NCBI GenBank assembly: GCA_937910385.1 | Contig: CALEPT010000175.1 | Location: 1 to 43,257, forward strand | DNA length: 43,257 nucleotides | Origin: an uncultured Ruminococcus sp. | GTDB lineage: Bacteria > Bacillota > Clostridia > Oscillospirales > Ruminococcaceae | Direction: 5' to 3' | In this document: one piece after another, positions 1 to 7,763 of the stretch | Layout of the letters: each line of letters opens with the position of its first letter | Numbering within the stretch: the stretch's first letter is position 1 | Made by a program: the position numbers and the translations under genes | Notes under the pieces: generated by a model | What the model was told of the DNA's origin: nothing | What the model saw: the letters and a program-made list of their open reading frames with translations, nothing else | Database searches by the model: none

Positions 1-38
1 GTGACGTGGCGCATCCGTGTGGCGGAGCGCACGCAGGC

Positions 39-1424
39 TTAGAGGTCGCCTCCGTACATAAGAGCCGCCCAGCAATCCGGGTCATCGGGGTCGTCTGGAT
101 AGCGCTCGATGAGGTGCATGCCGTGGCGTTCGTAGTATTCAAAGTCGCTCGCGGTATCGGTCATGAGGAAGAAGCGCGTGGCGCCGCCCTCGCGGAGCAG
201 CGCGCGCATCTGCTCGAACATCGCATGGCCCACTCCCTGGCCCTTGAGCCACGGCTCCACCATGAAGAGGTTGAGCTCCGATTCGCCGTAAGGGCTGCCC
301 GATGCGATGAAGCGGTCGGCCTTTTGGAGCTCGCGCCAATCGCCGAAGAGCGAGCCCTCGAGCGCAGGATCGGCCGTCTTGGCACGCTCGGTCGCCGCTG
401 CGAAGGTGCGCTCGTAGTCGTCCTTCCAGAGCTCCACCACAGGAGCCTTGCCGTCGTGGTTGATACCGCCCATGCAGACGCCCACCACGGCATCGGCTTG
501 CTCGGCCACGATGACGAACTGAGAGCGCACGAGCTGGATGAGCACGCACTGGCGCCCCGCGAGCAGCTTGTCCTCGAGCGTGGGCACGTAATTGCACCAG
601 TGATGCGTGTAGAGCGTGGCGAGCGCGTCGATGTCGCCGGAAGCCCACGAGTTATACTGCTGTGCGAATTCCTCCGCAAGCTCGTCAGCGCTGCCGTACT
701 CGTCCACCGTCTCTGACAGCATATAGTCTGCGAGCTCGTCGGAAAAGCCTGTTACTGCCTGTGTCTGTATTTGCAGGGTCTCAATGCTCACGACCTCTTT
801 TCCGTCGTTTTCGGCATAGGATATGAAGGTGGAGTCAACGCCCTCAGAGGTCATGTTGTCAATGTCGAGCAGCGCCGAAGCCTCTATCTGCGAAAGCCAG
901 AAGCCCGGCATATACGAATCGAGAAGACTGTTGTAAAAGCCCATATCCTTGAGGCATGCTTTAGCCTTTTCGTAGGTCTCCTCCGAGATATGGTCCTTTA
1001 TGGTCGTGCCGTCGGTATAGACCATTCCCATGAGGTATTCCTGCATGAGTGAAAAGTCGCTTTGCAGAGTGTTTATGTCGTATTCAACGGCAATGCCGTC
1101 GCATTTATCATATGCTTCCATGATATAGTCGGGCAGGGGAAAGGTGTCCTCGCTCACGACGTGTATCGTGCCCATGAGGTAGAGCTCGTTTCCTGTTTCC
1201 GGGTCATAGGCACGCCAGAGCGCGGGGGCGGGAGTGCCGGAGGTGATGTAGTCATTTATATCGACTCTTTCTTTGCCGACAGGATCGGTTTCCTCCTTGA
1301 CCGTTGTGATCTCTGCAGCGGACTCGGAGGACGAGCCTTTCTCCTTTTTGGACGTGCATGAGATACAGACCGACGACAGCATAAGAGCTGCCGCAGAAAC
1401 TGCAATAAGCTTATTCATTTGCAT
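39..1424 (-). CDS. TraB/GumN-like lipoprotein fused in frame to GNAT acetyltransferase (probable chimera)
   Basis: Residues 1 to about 255 read as a TraB/GumN-family protein. There is a lipoprotein-like signal (hydrophobic stretch ending VCISC, Cys near residue 23), a linker, then LYLMGTIHVVSEDTFPLP (the GTIH motif) and IAVEYDI. The family normally ends with a second GxxH-type motif and runs to about 300 residues; that end is missing. From about residue 262 the protein becomes a GNAT N-acetyltransferase with the acetyl-CoA motif GQGVGHAMF and a closing FEYYERHGM segment. The DNA of this second half (about 39-640) is strikingly GC-rich with G/C third positions, unlike everything to its right. 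Start ATG at 1424 follows GGAGG. It overlaps the upstream protease gene by 14 bp. I see two half proteins joined; I infer an assembly junction or recent recombination near 610-660, so the product as written may not exist. Confidence 0.6.
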   Translation of the reverse strand: MQMNKLIAVSAAALMLSSVCISCTSKKEKGSSSESAAEITTVKEETDPVGKERVDINDYITSGTPAPALWRAYDPETGNELYLMGTIHVVSEDTFPLPDYIMEAYDKCDGIAVEYDINTLQSDFSLMQEYLMGMVYTDGTTIKDHISEETYEKAKACLKDMGFYNSLLDSYMPGFWLSQIEASALLDIDNMTSEGVDSTFISYAENDGKEVVSIETLQIQTQAVTGFSDELADYMLSETVDEYGSADELAEEFAQQYNSWASGDIDALATLYTHHWCNYVPTLEDKLLAGRQCVLIQLVRSQFVIVAEQADAVVGVCMGGINHDGKAPVVELWKDDYERTFAAATERAKTADPALEGSLFGDWRELQKADRFIASGSPYGESELNLFMVEPWLKGQGVGHAMFEQMRALLREGGATRFFLMTDTASDFEYYERHGMHLIERYPDDPDDPDCWAALMYGGDL

Positions 1425-2391
1425 TTTTCGCCTCCTCGATGACCGAGTTTTTCTTCATAATTATTATCATTACTGCGATCGCGGCGGACATTACTATAGT
1501 TGTGAAGATACTGCCCTCAATGCCGAAGCCGCCTCCCGTGAGGAAAGAGTGTGAGGACTTCGCCGTCGTGACGAATACGGAATCGGCGCTGACTGCTCCG
1601 CTGACGCTTATGCCATAGAAGTTGCCCTGTGTGAAGTTCCAGATAGAATGTATAGCACATACTCCCCATATGTTGCCGGAATTGAGCATATACAGCGAAG
1701 CGAACACCGCGAAAAGGACAAGATTCAAAAGGCAAAGAGCATTGAATCCGGGATTTACGGCATGAGCAAGACCAAAAGCGAGTGCGCTTATCCCGATCGC
1801 GAGAGCAGCAGAGTGCTTTCCGCCGATGCTGTTCATCAGGTAGCCGCGGAAGATGAATTCCTCGCTCATGCCCTGAACTATGAATCCGAGGAGGTATAGT
1901 CCGATAATGCCGAAGCTCCTGCTTTCGGCGATGGCAATGGAGTTTGCGCCGCAGATAACACTCAGAAGGGTTATCGCGGACATGAGAACTATCCCCACGC
2001 CGAGCCCTTTCAAGTAGCTCGGAGCCGATCCCTTGCGCACTGCTCCCATTGAGCTTACTGAGCGCATTTCGATCATGCGGCAGTAGAAAATGCTTGTTAT
2101 CGTTCCGAATGCCGTGCAGAGCAGTGTGGGTATCATTATCTTTGGTACACCCGAAACTGCCGAGGCTACAGAGACAGATGCTCTCAGCGTGAGCTTTTTG
2201 CTTCCGTCGAGGTAGCCGAGCTCCGCGAGCTGTTCCGACATAGGACCAAGCGAGAGTATAGAGGGTATGATCGACTCCAGTATATATATTATGAAGAATA
2301 CGATGATGAACATCAGTATCATTTTCGCAAGAGAATCGGAAGCGTGGGATTTAGACGATTCCTCGAACATTTTTGACTTTATTTTTATCAT
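1411..2391 (-). CDS. CPBP-family intramembrane glutamic-type protease
   Basis: Polytopic membrane protein of 326 residues. The family signature is visible: EEFIFRG at 177-183 (Glu-Glu and Arg), HAV at 210, and HSIWNF at 248-253 (His and Asn), each in a hydrophobic segment. CPBP (Abi) proteins cleave substrates in the membrane, as in prenyl-protein processing, bacteriocin self-immunity or signalling; the substrate here is unknown. I chose ATG 2391 over a longer frame beginning at 2625 because an AGGAG lies seven bases upstream and the extension would run through the promoter. A TTGACA-17-TAAAAT promoter lies at 2477-2505. The downstream TraB-like gene overlaps by 14 bp, so the two form an operon. 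Confidence 0.85.
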   Translation of the reverse strand: MIKIKSKMFEESSKSHASDSLAKMILMFIIVFFIIYILESIIPSILSLGPMSEQLAELGYLDGSKKLTLRASVSVASAVSGVPKIMIPTLLCTAFGTITSIFYCRMIEMRSVSSMGAVRKGSAPSYLKGLGVGIVLMSAITLLSVICGANSIAIAESRSFGIIGLYLLGFIVQGMSEEFIFRGYLMNSIGGKHSAALAIGISALAFGLAHAVNPGFNALCLLNLVLFAVFASLYMLNSGNIWGVCAIHSIWNFTQGNFYGISVSGAVSADSVFVTTAKSSHSFLTGGGFGIEGSIFTTIVMSAAIAVMIIIMKKNSVIEEAKNANE

Positions 2392-2476
2392 GGCTGTTCT
2401 CCTGTAAGAGCTGATTTGAAAAAGCATCTGCCTGCCCGGGAGTATACTTATGTCTTCCCGCAGACTGCTACAAATA

Positions 2477-2505
2477 ATTTTACTGTAAATTATGGGCGTT
2501 GTCAA
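2477..2505 (-). promoter_or_regulatory. Sigma-A promoter of the CPBP protease gene
   Basis: Reading the minus strand, TTGACA (2505-2500), 17 bases, then TAAAAT (2482-2477). It lies about 85 bases upstream of the chosen ATG and supports that start rather than the longer frame. Confidence 0.75.
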
Positions 2506-2618
2506 GTGTGCCAAAGCCGATTTACGGATATTTATTACAAATACTGCTGTTTTCGTAATAAATTTATTACAGAAAAAATACAAATTCCGACGATTCCGTA
2601 ATAACCTGCCGTAAGTGG

Positions 2619-2647
2619 TTGACATTTTTGAAAATTGCTGATAAAAT
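2619..2647 (+). promoter_or_regulatory. Sigma-A promoter of the pseudokinase gene
   Basis: TTGACA (2619-2624), 17-base spacer, TAAAAT (2642-2647). The transcript would begin about 10 bases later, leaving a leader of roughly 55 bases that contains a hairpin. Confidence 0.8.
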
Positions 2648-2662
2648 AGATATGATACCTAT

Positions 2663-2683
2663 TTATGCGCTTTTTGCGCATAA
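2663..2683 (+). promoter_or_regulatory. Leader hairpin upstream of the pseudokinase gene
   Basis: Perfect 8-bp inverted repeat TTATGCGC / GCGCATAA around a five-T loop, between the promoter and the ribosome binding site (AGGAGG at 2699-2704). No T-tract follows the 3' arm, so it is not an intrinsic terminator. It could be an mRNA-stability element or a protein-binding site. Confidence 0.5.
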
Positions 2684-2711
2684 GATCATTTTGTAAAAAG
2701 GAGGAACAGCT

Positions 2712-4727
2712 TTGGGAGAGCGTAAATTCTGCTATAAGTGCATGGAACAATATGACGCCCGGCAGCACATCTGCCCGGTATGCGGATATGATGAAAATAC
2801 TCCGCATGATCCCATGTATATCGCCCCCGGTACGATCCTGCATGATAAGTACCTCATCGGCGTTCTTCTTGAATATAACGGCGAGGGGGCTTCTTACGAA
2901 GGCTATGATATATCTGCCGGTCGCAGAGTCTTTATAAGAGAATATATGCCCATAAATCTCTGCACACGTGTTAAAAATAAGCCTGTTATCAGCGTTAATT
3001 ACAATAATCTTGCAAAATATAAGGCTTTCATGGCTGAGTATACCGAGCTCAATAAGTCGCTTGCACGGCTCAGGAACAATACCTGTATAAATACCGTTAT
3101 AGATATGTTCGCCGAGAACAATACAACATATACGGTTTTTGAGCATATTGACGGAGTAAAAATTCTCAGCTATCTGAAAGAAAATGCCGGCGAGATAAGC
3201 TGGGAGCAGGTCTCTAAGATATTTCCGCCCCTGTTTACTACTATAGGAATACTGCATAATGCCGGGATCATACACCGCGCTATAAGCCCGGATACTGTAT
3301 ACATAACAAATAAAGGCGAGCTGAAGCTCTCGGGCTTCTGCGTTTCTGCTGTTAGAACTGCCGACGCGGGTCTGGAGTATGAGCTCTTCAAGGGCTATGC
3401 GGCTCCGGAACAGTATTCTGCAAGCAGCAGCAGCCGTCAGGGCTCGTGGACCGATGTCTACGGAGTCTGTGCACTTATATACAGAGCATTGACTGGCTGT
3501 ATGCCTGTTGATTCGCTGAGCCGCCTCAAACACGACGACCTTCACGAGCCGTGTATGCTCGATTCCCGTATACCTCAGAATGTTTCGCGTGTTATAATGG
3601 AGGGTATGAATCTCTCCGGCAGAGACCGCATACAGACTATTACTGAGCTCGTCACAAGGCTTTTTGAGCAGCCGTCTCAGATCAAGAGTGCTGTTGATCC
3701 TTCGTTGGCTCCGGTTCCCGAAAATTTCAGAGACAACTATGAGAACCGTCAGAATTATGCGTCCGATCCGTCTATGAGATCTGATATGCAGTATTCAGGA
3801 GGAGATGCAGCGTATCAGGATAACTATAACGGCGAAAGCTATCCGTATAACGAGGAAGAAGAGGAATATCGCTATGAAAAGGTCAATACAGTTGACCGGA
3901 TCAAGGTTCCTATAATCATAGGCATACTGCTCCTTGCCATACTTATGATAATCGCCGTGCTCATTTTCCGCATACTCTATGACCCTGCGGATGATACCTC
4001 TACAAGCTCGGGACGCTCCTCGGTTTCCGATAATGTTGTTGACGGTACTACCGAACCGACAGAGGAGACTACGGCAAAGGCAGATATAGAAATGCCCGAC
4101 CTTGAGGGTAAGTTCTACGAACTCAGCAAGGAGAAATGGTCTGATTATTTCGTCCTTGACCCTACCTATGATTACAATGACGATTATGACAACGACATGA
4201 TCTACGAACAGAGCGTCGAAGCCGGTACTATGATAGCCCAGGGAACAGTCATCAAGGTCAAGGTCAGCAAGGGCAATGAATCAGCTATAATTCCCGAATA
4301 CAGCGGACTTACCGTTTCACAGTATAAGAATAAGCTTGAACAAGCAGGTATTTCCGATTTCAATTATCAGTTCATCGAGTCGAAAACGGCATCGGGAACT
4401 CCAAATACGGTCATCGAGCTTCAGGTAGACGGAAAGATAATTTCTCCCGGTACGTATTTCAGCAATAAAGAGGGCAAGAAACTCACTGTCTACTACGTTT
4501 CTGAGGATTCTACAGGAAATCAGTATGTTCAGACAACTACGTATGAGTACGTAGAAGTGGTAACAACTACCGAGACAGTCGCTACGACAGCTGCTCCCAC
4601 GGAAGCTCCCGTCACAACTGCTCCGCCTACGGAAGCTCCTGTTGCAACAGAACCACCGGCAACAGAGCCGCCGGCAACAGAGCCTCTCACTGACCCCGAT
4701 CCGGTCGATAGCGAAATTGTGGAATGA
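2712..4727 (+). CDS. Zinc-ribbon, Ser/Thr pseudokinase, PASTA membrane protein
   Basis: Order of parts: zinc ribbon with CYKC and CPVC (7-24); kinase-like fold (about 45-320); acidic linker; one transmembrane segment (398-420); two PASTA-like units (about 460-520 and 525-597); Thr/Pro-rich tail. It resembles Firmicutes PrkC-type kinases but the catalytic residues are gone. The VAIK Lys is Arg76, HRD reads HRA (188-190), the catalytic-loop Asn is Thr195, and DFG reads GFC (208-210). The APE motif (AAPEQ) is kept. I infer a signalling pseudokinase with the fold inside and the PASTA units outside, probably sensing cell-wall fragments or acting as a scaffold. The start is TTG, seven bases after AGGAGG. 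A strong terminator follows. Domain reading is confident; lack of activity is inferred. Confidence 0.85.
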   Translation: MGERKFCYKCMEQYDARQHICPVCGYDENTPHDPMYIAPGTILHDKYLIGVLLEYNGEGASYEGYDISAGRRVFIREYMPINLCTRVKNKPVISVNYNNLAKYKAFMAEYTELNKSLARLRNNTCINTVIDMFAENNTTYTVFEHIDGVKILSYLKENAGEISWEQVSKIFPPLFTTIGILHNAGIIHRAISPDTVYITNKGELKLSGFCVSAVRTADAGLEYELFKGYAAPEQYSASSSSRQGSWTDVYGVCALIYRALTGCMPVDSLSRLKHDDLHEPCMLDSRIPQNVSRVIMEGMNLSGRDRIQTITELVTRLFEQPSQIKSAVDPSLAPVPENFRDNYENRQNYASDPSMRSDMQYSGGDAAYQDNYNGESYPYNEEEEEYRYEKVNTVDRIKVPIIIGILLLAILMIIAVLIFRILYDPADDTSTSSGRSSVSDNVVDGTTEPTEETTAKADIEMPDLEGKFYELSKEKWSDYFVLDPTYDYNDDYDNDMIYEQSVEAGTMIAQGTVIKVKVSKGNESAIIPEYSGLTVSQYKNKLEQAGISDFNYQFIESKTASGTPNTVIELQVDGKIISPGTYFSNKEGKKLTVYYVSEDSTGNQYVQTTTYEYVEVVTTTETVATTAAPTEAPVTTAPPTEAPVATEPPATEPPATEPLTDPDPVDSEIVE

Positions 4728-4756
4728 TAAATAGTGGTGTACTCAGTAACCGCAAA

Positions 4757-4796
4757 TAAAAAACCGCCGCACTTTATAAAGTGCGGCGGTTTTTTA
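4757..4796. terminator. Bidirectional intrinsic terminator
   Basis: Long perfect palindrome built on CCGCCGCACTTTA / TAAAGTGCGGCGG, with A-tract before and T-tract after. It can stop transcription from the plus-strand pseudokinase gene and from the minus-strand genes on the right. Confidence 0.9.
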
Positions 4797-4802
4797 TTGA
4801 TA

Positions 4803-5048
4803 TCACTTATCCTTATATCTCTCCTCGAGCCATTTTATCATAGAGTCAAAACCTTCCTGAGAAAGATCAAACTCCGCTTCGTGCTCGATATCAGCCTTCA
4901 TAGAGCAAAGCTTACCGTGCCATGTAAGGCATTTGAGCTTTTCTCCGTTTTTAATTTTATAGGAAAAATCGTCCTTACTGCCGGAAAAATCGTTTCCGCT
5001 CTCAAAATAATAGAACTTTGGTATCTCGAAAATTTCCGAAACGCTCAA
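4803..5048 (-). CDS. Small conserved-looking protein of unknown function
   Basis: An 81-residue soluble acidic protein with no family I can name. It has an aromatic segment (FYYFESGNDF), a central WHGK and a helical C-terminus ending MIKWLEERYKDK. It starts with TTG at 5048, whose last two bases overlap the TGA stop of the HAD gene, with GGGAG about ten bases upstream. That is typical of translational coupling. The bidirectional terminator lies directly behind it. The coupling, ribosome binding site and clean end make it a likely real gene; its role is unknown. Confidence 0.6.
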   Translation of the reverse strand: MSVSEIFEIPKFYYFESGNDFSGSKDDFSYKIKNGEKLKCLTWHGKLCSMKADIEHEAEFDLSQEGFDSMIKWLEERYKDK

Positions 5049-5716
5049 TTTTCACGTCTCCCTTCAAAGAATGCTATCGCCTCGTCAAGACTTGTATAGA
5101 CCGCCGAGAGAAGCGGTGTGAGTTCACTGTCGGGCTGAGTCATGTCGGGTATCATTATAGCTTTGCAGCCTGCCGAATGTGCCGAGCGAATGCCGTTTGG
5201 AGAGTCCTCCAGAGCAGCGCACTCCTGCGGCGCAAGACCGAGCTTTTCCGCAGCGGTGAGGTATATCTCGGGGTCAGGCTTTCCGCTGTGAACCATATCT
5301 CCGCAGATCATGGCGCTGAAATAGTCAGCCGCGCCGATAATGCTGAGGTATTTTACCGTTCGCTCACGGGGAGTTGCGGTCGCAACAGCCATTTTTCTGC
5401 CGGAGCTTTTCAGGTAGTCAAGCAGCTCGAAAAGACCTTTTTTGACCTCAAAGCCATTTTCCTCAACATATTTATTCATAAGCTCGGTGCGGTGAGCACG
5501 CACCTCTTCGGTGGGAAAGTCCTCACCGAAGAAGCTTTTCAGCTTTGGTATCGAGTATTTTCGTGCCATGCTGCGGATAGCAAAAACGTGTTCATCGTGC
5601 ATATCATAGCCGAAATCGGCGGCAGCTTCCTTCCAGAAGCGAAGATAGAGCTTTTCGGTGTCAAGCATGAGCCCGTCCATGTCGAAGATAGCTCCCTTTA
5701 TAATCATATCCTTCAT
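5045..5716 (-). CDS. HAD-superfamily sugar-phosphatase / beta-phosphoglucomutase-like protein
   Basis: A 223-residue HAD subfamily IA protein. Motif I is FDMDGLMLDTE near the N-terminus (nucleophile and general-acid Asp), motif II is VATATP, motif III the Lys in GKPDPEIYL, and motif IV ALEDSPNGI. The cap domain between motif I and II has the size seen in beta-phosphoglucomutase and sugar-phosphate phosphatases, so a small phosphorylated sugar is the likely substrate. The exact one cannot be read. No good ribosome binding site precedes the ATG at 5716. It is cotranscribed with the small gene after it. Family confidence is high, substrate low. Confidence 0.85.
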   Translation of the reverse strand: MKDMIIKGAIFDMDGLMLDTEKLYLRFWKEAAADFGYDMHDEHVFAIRSMARKYSIPKLKSFFGEDFPTEEVRAHRTELMNKYVEENGFEVKKGLFELLDYLKSSGRKMAVATATPRERTVKYLSIIGAADYFSAMICGDMVHSGKPDPEIYLTAAEKLGLAPQECAALEDSPNGIRSAHSAGCKAIMIPDMTQPDSELTPLLSAVYTSLDEAIAFFEGRREN

Positions 5717-5929
5717 AGTAAATAATTAGTTGTTAGCGTGTAGGGGCGACCATTACGGTCGCGGCGGTGTTGCCTATAGCGTTCTATCATAATAAGTTAT
5801 GATCTTGTGTGCGGATAATATCCGCCTTGCAATAATATATTTATTCCCGCGTGCGGAGAGCGGCTCCCCGGCTCGTACAGAGTGAACGAGCTTGCGAGTG
5901 AGAGCGTGGCTCGGCAGCGCGGACACCGA
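5717..5929. repeat. Intergenic repeat DNA with dispersed GGAGAGC-type repeat, copy 1
   Basis: Between glgA and the HAD gene. It holds a small inverted repeat, GCGACC ATTAC GGTCGC, near 5745, and from about 5843 to 5909 a sequence built around CGGAGAGCGGCTCCCCGG followed by CAGAGTGAACGAG and GAGAGCGTGG. Related copies lie at about 37031-37098 on the same strand and, in reverse, about 26821-26882. No gene is seen. Confidence 0.6.
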
Positions 5930-7384
5930 TTACCAGTTTATCATCCAGTTATACATACCCTCATACTGACGTGCGGAGCTGTTCCATGAGAAGTCCGCTT
6001 CCATTCCGCGCTTTACTATCTTGTCCCATTCCTTGCGGTGGTCGTAATAGACGCTTTTGGAGTAATTGATAACGCCGAGCATCTCATCGCCGTTGTAGTT
6101 TGCGAACGAGAAGCCCGTACCTGTTCCGTCAAACTCGTTGTAAGGCTGAACGGTATCCTTGAGACCGCCTGTTTCGCGGACTATCGGAACTGTTCCGTAT
6201 CTGAGGGCAATGAGCTGAGTGAGTCCGCATGGCTCAAACAGTGATGGCATGAGCATAGCGTCTGCGGAGGCATAGAGCTTGTGAGCGAGCTTATCCGAAT
6301 ATAGGATATTCGCGGAGACTCTCTCAGGGTACTTCCACTGATAGTGCTTGAACATATTCTCATATCTCGGATCACCCGTGCCTATAACGACGAACTGGGT
6401 ATTTTCGTCGCATATACGCTCCATAGCGTAGCTTACGAGGTCGAGACCTTTCTGATCGGTAAGGCGCGATATAATGCCTATCATATATTTGTTCTTGTCA
6501 ACGGGCAGACCGAGCTCTTCCTGGAGCTTTTCCTTGTTGTACGCCTTTTTCGCCTTGAAGTTGGCAGAGCTGTACTCGGCGAAGATCTGGTCATCGTGCG
6601 ACGGATCGAATACCTTATAGTCGATACCGTTTACTATGCCTCTGAGTGAAGCTGAACGCGCACGGAGCAGTCCGTCGAGCTGCTCACCGAAGAACGGATA
6701 CTTTATCTCCTCAGCATAGGTCTCGCTTACCGTTGTGATATAGTCGGCGTAAACGAGTCCGCCCTTTAGCATATTTGCGTTGTTGTGGAATTCGAGCTTG
6801 TCGGAGGTGAACATATAGTCCGGCAGAGCGGTGTTATATTTGAAGCACTCGATATCCCATACTCCCTGGAATTTGAGATTGTGTATCGTCATTATGGTTT
6901 TGGTCGAGCTGTAGAACGGATTTGTTGCAAAAGCGGAATGAAGGAAAACGGGGATAAGAGAAGCCTGCCAGTCGTGACAGTGTATGATGTCCGGACGGAA
7001 GCCTATAACGGGCATTATCGCAAGGACTGCCTTACAGAAGAATGTAAAGCGCTCAATATCCCATTTGAGGTCGGGCGAGTAGGGACTGTCACATTTGAAG
7101 TAATACTCGTTATCCACAAAATAGAATTTTATACCATTATATTCATATTCCATTATGCCTACGTGAACGCCCTCAGAGCGCATACCATAGTCCATATAGA
7201 AGTGGTGGACGTACTTGAAATCGTCCCTGTATTTTGCTGGTATACAGGTGTAATACGGCAGAATTACTCTTACATCAAATTCGTCCTTGTTGAGGTACTG
7301 AGGAAGAGCTCCTACAACATCGGCGAGACCGCCGGTTTTTATAAATGGAACACATTCGGAAGCGGCAAATAAGATATTATTCAT
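5930..7384 (-). CDS. glgA: Glycogen synthase, ADP-glucose type (GT5)
   Basis: Transfers glucose from ADP-glucose to the non-reducing end of alpha-1,4-glucan in the cytoplasm. The 484-residue length is usual for bacterial GlgA. Visible motifs are KTGGLADV at residues 16-23 (ADP-glucose binding), HCHDWQASL, VSETYAEEI, GIISRLTDQKGLDL, and the C-terminal SLFEPCGLTQL with ETGGLKDTV. ATG at 7384 follows AAGGAG. A TTGACT-17-TATAAT promoter lies about 55-80 bases upstream. No other glycogen gene is adjacent; a phosphoglucomutase sits 20 kb away in the window. Confidence 0.97.
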   Translation of the reverse strand: MNNILFAASECVPFIKTGGLADVVGALPQYLNKDEFDVRVILPYYTCIPAKYRDDFKYVHHFYMDYGMRSEGVHVGIMEYEYNGIKFYFVDNEYYFKCDSPYSPDLKWDIERFTFFCKAVLAIMPVIGFRPDIIHCHDWQASLIPVFLHSAFATNPFYSSTKTIMTIHNLKFQGVWDIECFKYNTALPDYMFTSDKLEFHNNANMLKGGLVYADYITTVSETYAEEIKYPFFGEQLDGLLRARSASLRGIVNGIDYKVFDPSHDDQIFAEYSSANFKAKKAYNKEKLQEELGLPVDKNKYMIGIISRLTDQKGLDLVSYAMERICDENTQFVVIGTGDPRYENMFKHYQWKYPERVSANILYSDKLAHKLYASADAMLMPSLFEPCGLTQLIALRYGTVPIVRETGGLKDTVQPYNEFDGTGTGFSFANYNGDEMLGVINYSKSVYYDHRKEWDKIVKRGMEADFSWNSSARQYEGMYNWMINW

Positions 7385-7436
7385 GTCGTGAACTCCTTAC
7401 ATATAGAATTACAGAGTATGATCGTCTGTATTTTAT

Positions 7437-7465
7437 ATTATATACCAAAAAACGTGATTAGTCAA
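7437..7465 (-). promoter_or_regulatory. Sigma-A promoter of glgA
   Basis: On the minus strand TTGACT (7465-7460), 17 bases, TATAAT (7442-7437). Confidence 0.8.
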
Positions 7466-7655
7466 GAGACAAAATATTAAGACTGCACAATTTTTTGGCG
7501 TCAGACTGTGAAAACGCACTCATATGTGCGCCGAAGGCATATATGTATGTTTGCTTGCAGATAATATCCGCTTGTGTCAGGTGTTGCATTACGCCTGAAA
7601 ACATCGCTATTGCTTTTTATGAAAATATATGTTATAAGCGCGAGGCTCGCGCTGC

Positions 7656-7735
7656 CGTCTTCGCGCCGAAGATGAAAAACCGGAAATATCACTCCGCGCA
7701 GGTTGATTTTTTTGTGATAATATGTTATACTTAGT
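7656..7735 (+). repeat. Promoter-bearing dispersed repeat, copy B1 (drives lepA)
   Basis: Starts with TCGCGCCGAAGAT, then an A-run, GGAAATATCACTCCGCGCAGG, then TTGATT (7703-7708), a 17-base spacer and TATACT (7726-7731). The same text with few changes recurs at 33995-34105 (plus) and 22985-23071 (minus). Conservation covers the block upstream of -35 and the spacer, not only the promoter hexamers. Here it reads toward lepA, 33 bases away. Confidence 0.85.
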
Positions 7736-7763
7736 ATGGAATATTATTTAATGAGGTGTTTGT

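Larger units (their letters stand above)
2392..2711. other. Divergent intergenic region with GTAATAA half-sites
   Basis: No gene is seen in these 320 bases. Besides the two divergent promoters there is a perfect 16-bp palindrome, GTAATAAATTTATTAC (2555-2570), and further copies of the half-site at 2532-2538 (TTATTAC) and 2598-2604 (GTAATAA), all between the two -35 boxes. The arrangement looks like an operator region for a dimeric repressor or activator acting on both genes. That function is inferred. Confidence 0.5.
7385..7763. other. Intergenic region between glgA and lepA
   Basis: No gene. It holds the glgA promoter at one end and a promoter-bearing dispersed repeat at the other. A small hairpin, GCGCGAG GCT CGCGC, lies near 7637-7652. 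The rest shows no pattern I can explain. Confidence 0.6.

Noticed and set aside
6..716. 236-residue open frame on the plus strand in the GC-rich end
   Set aside because: GC-rich DNA opens frames by chance. The opposite strand encodes a recognisable GNAT domain and this frame shows no family features.
2535..3545. Long minus-strand frame opposite the pseudokinase
   Set aside because: Shadow of a clear plus-strand gene; it also crosses both divergent promoters.
5811..5825. Short word GATAATATCCGC shared by 5811-5825, 7560-7572 and lepA
   Set aside because: Twelve bases, one copy inside a conserved coding region; most likely chance.
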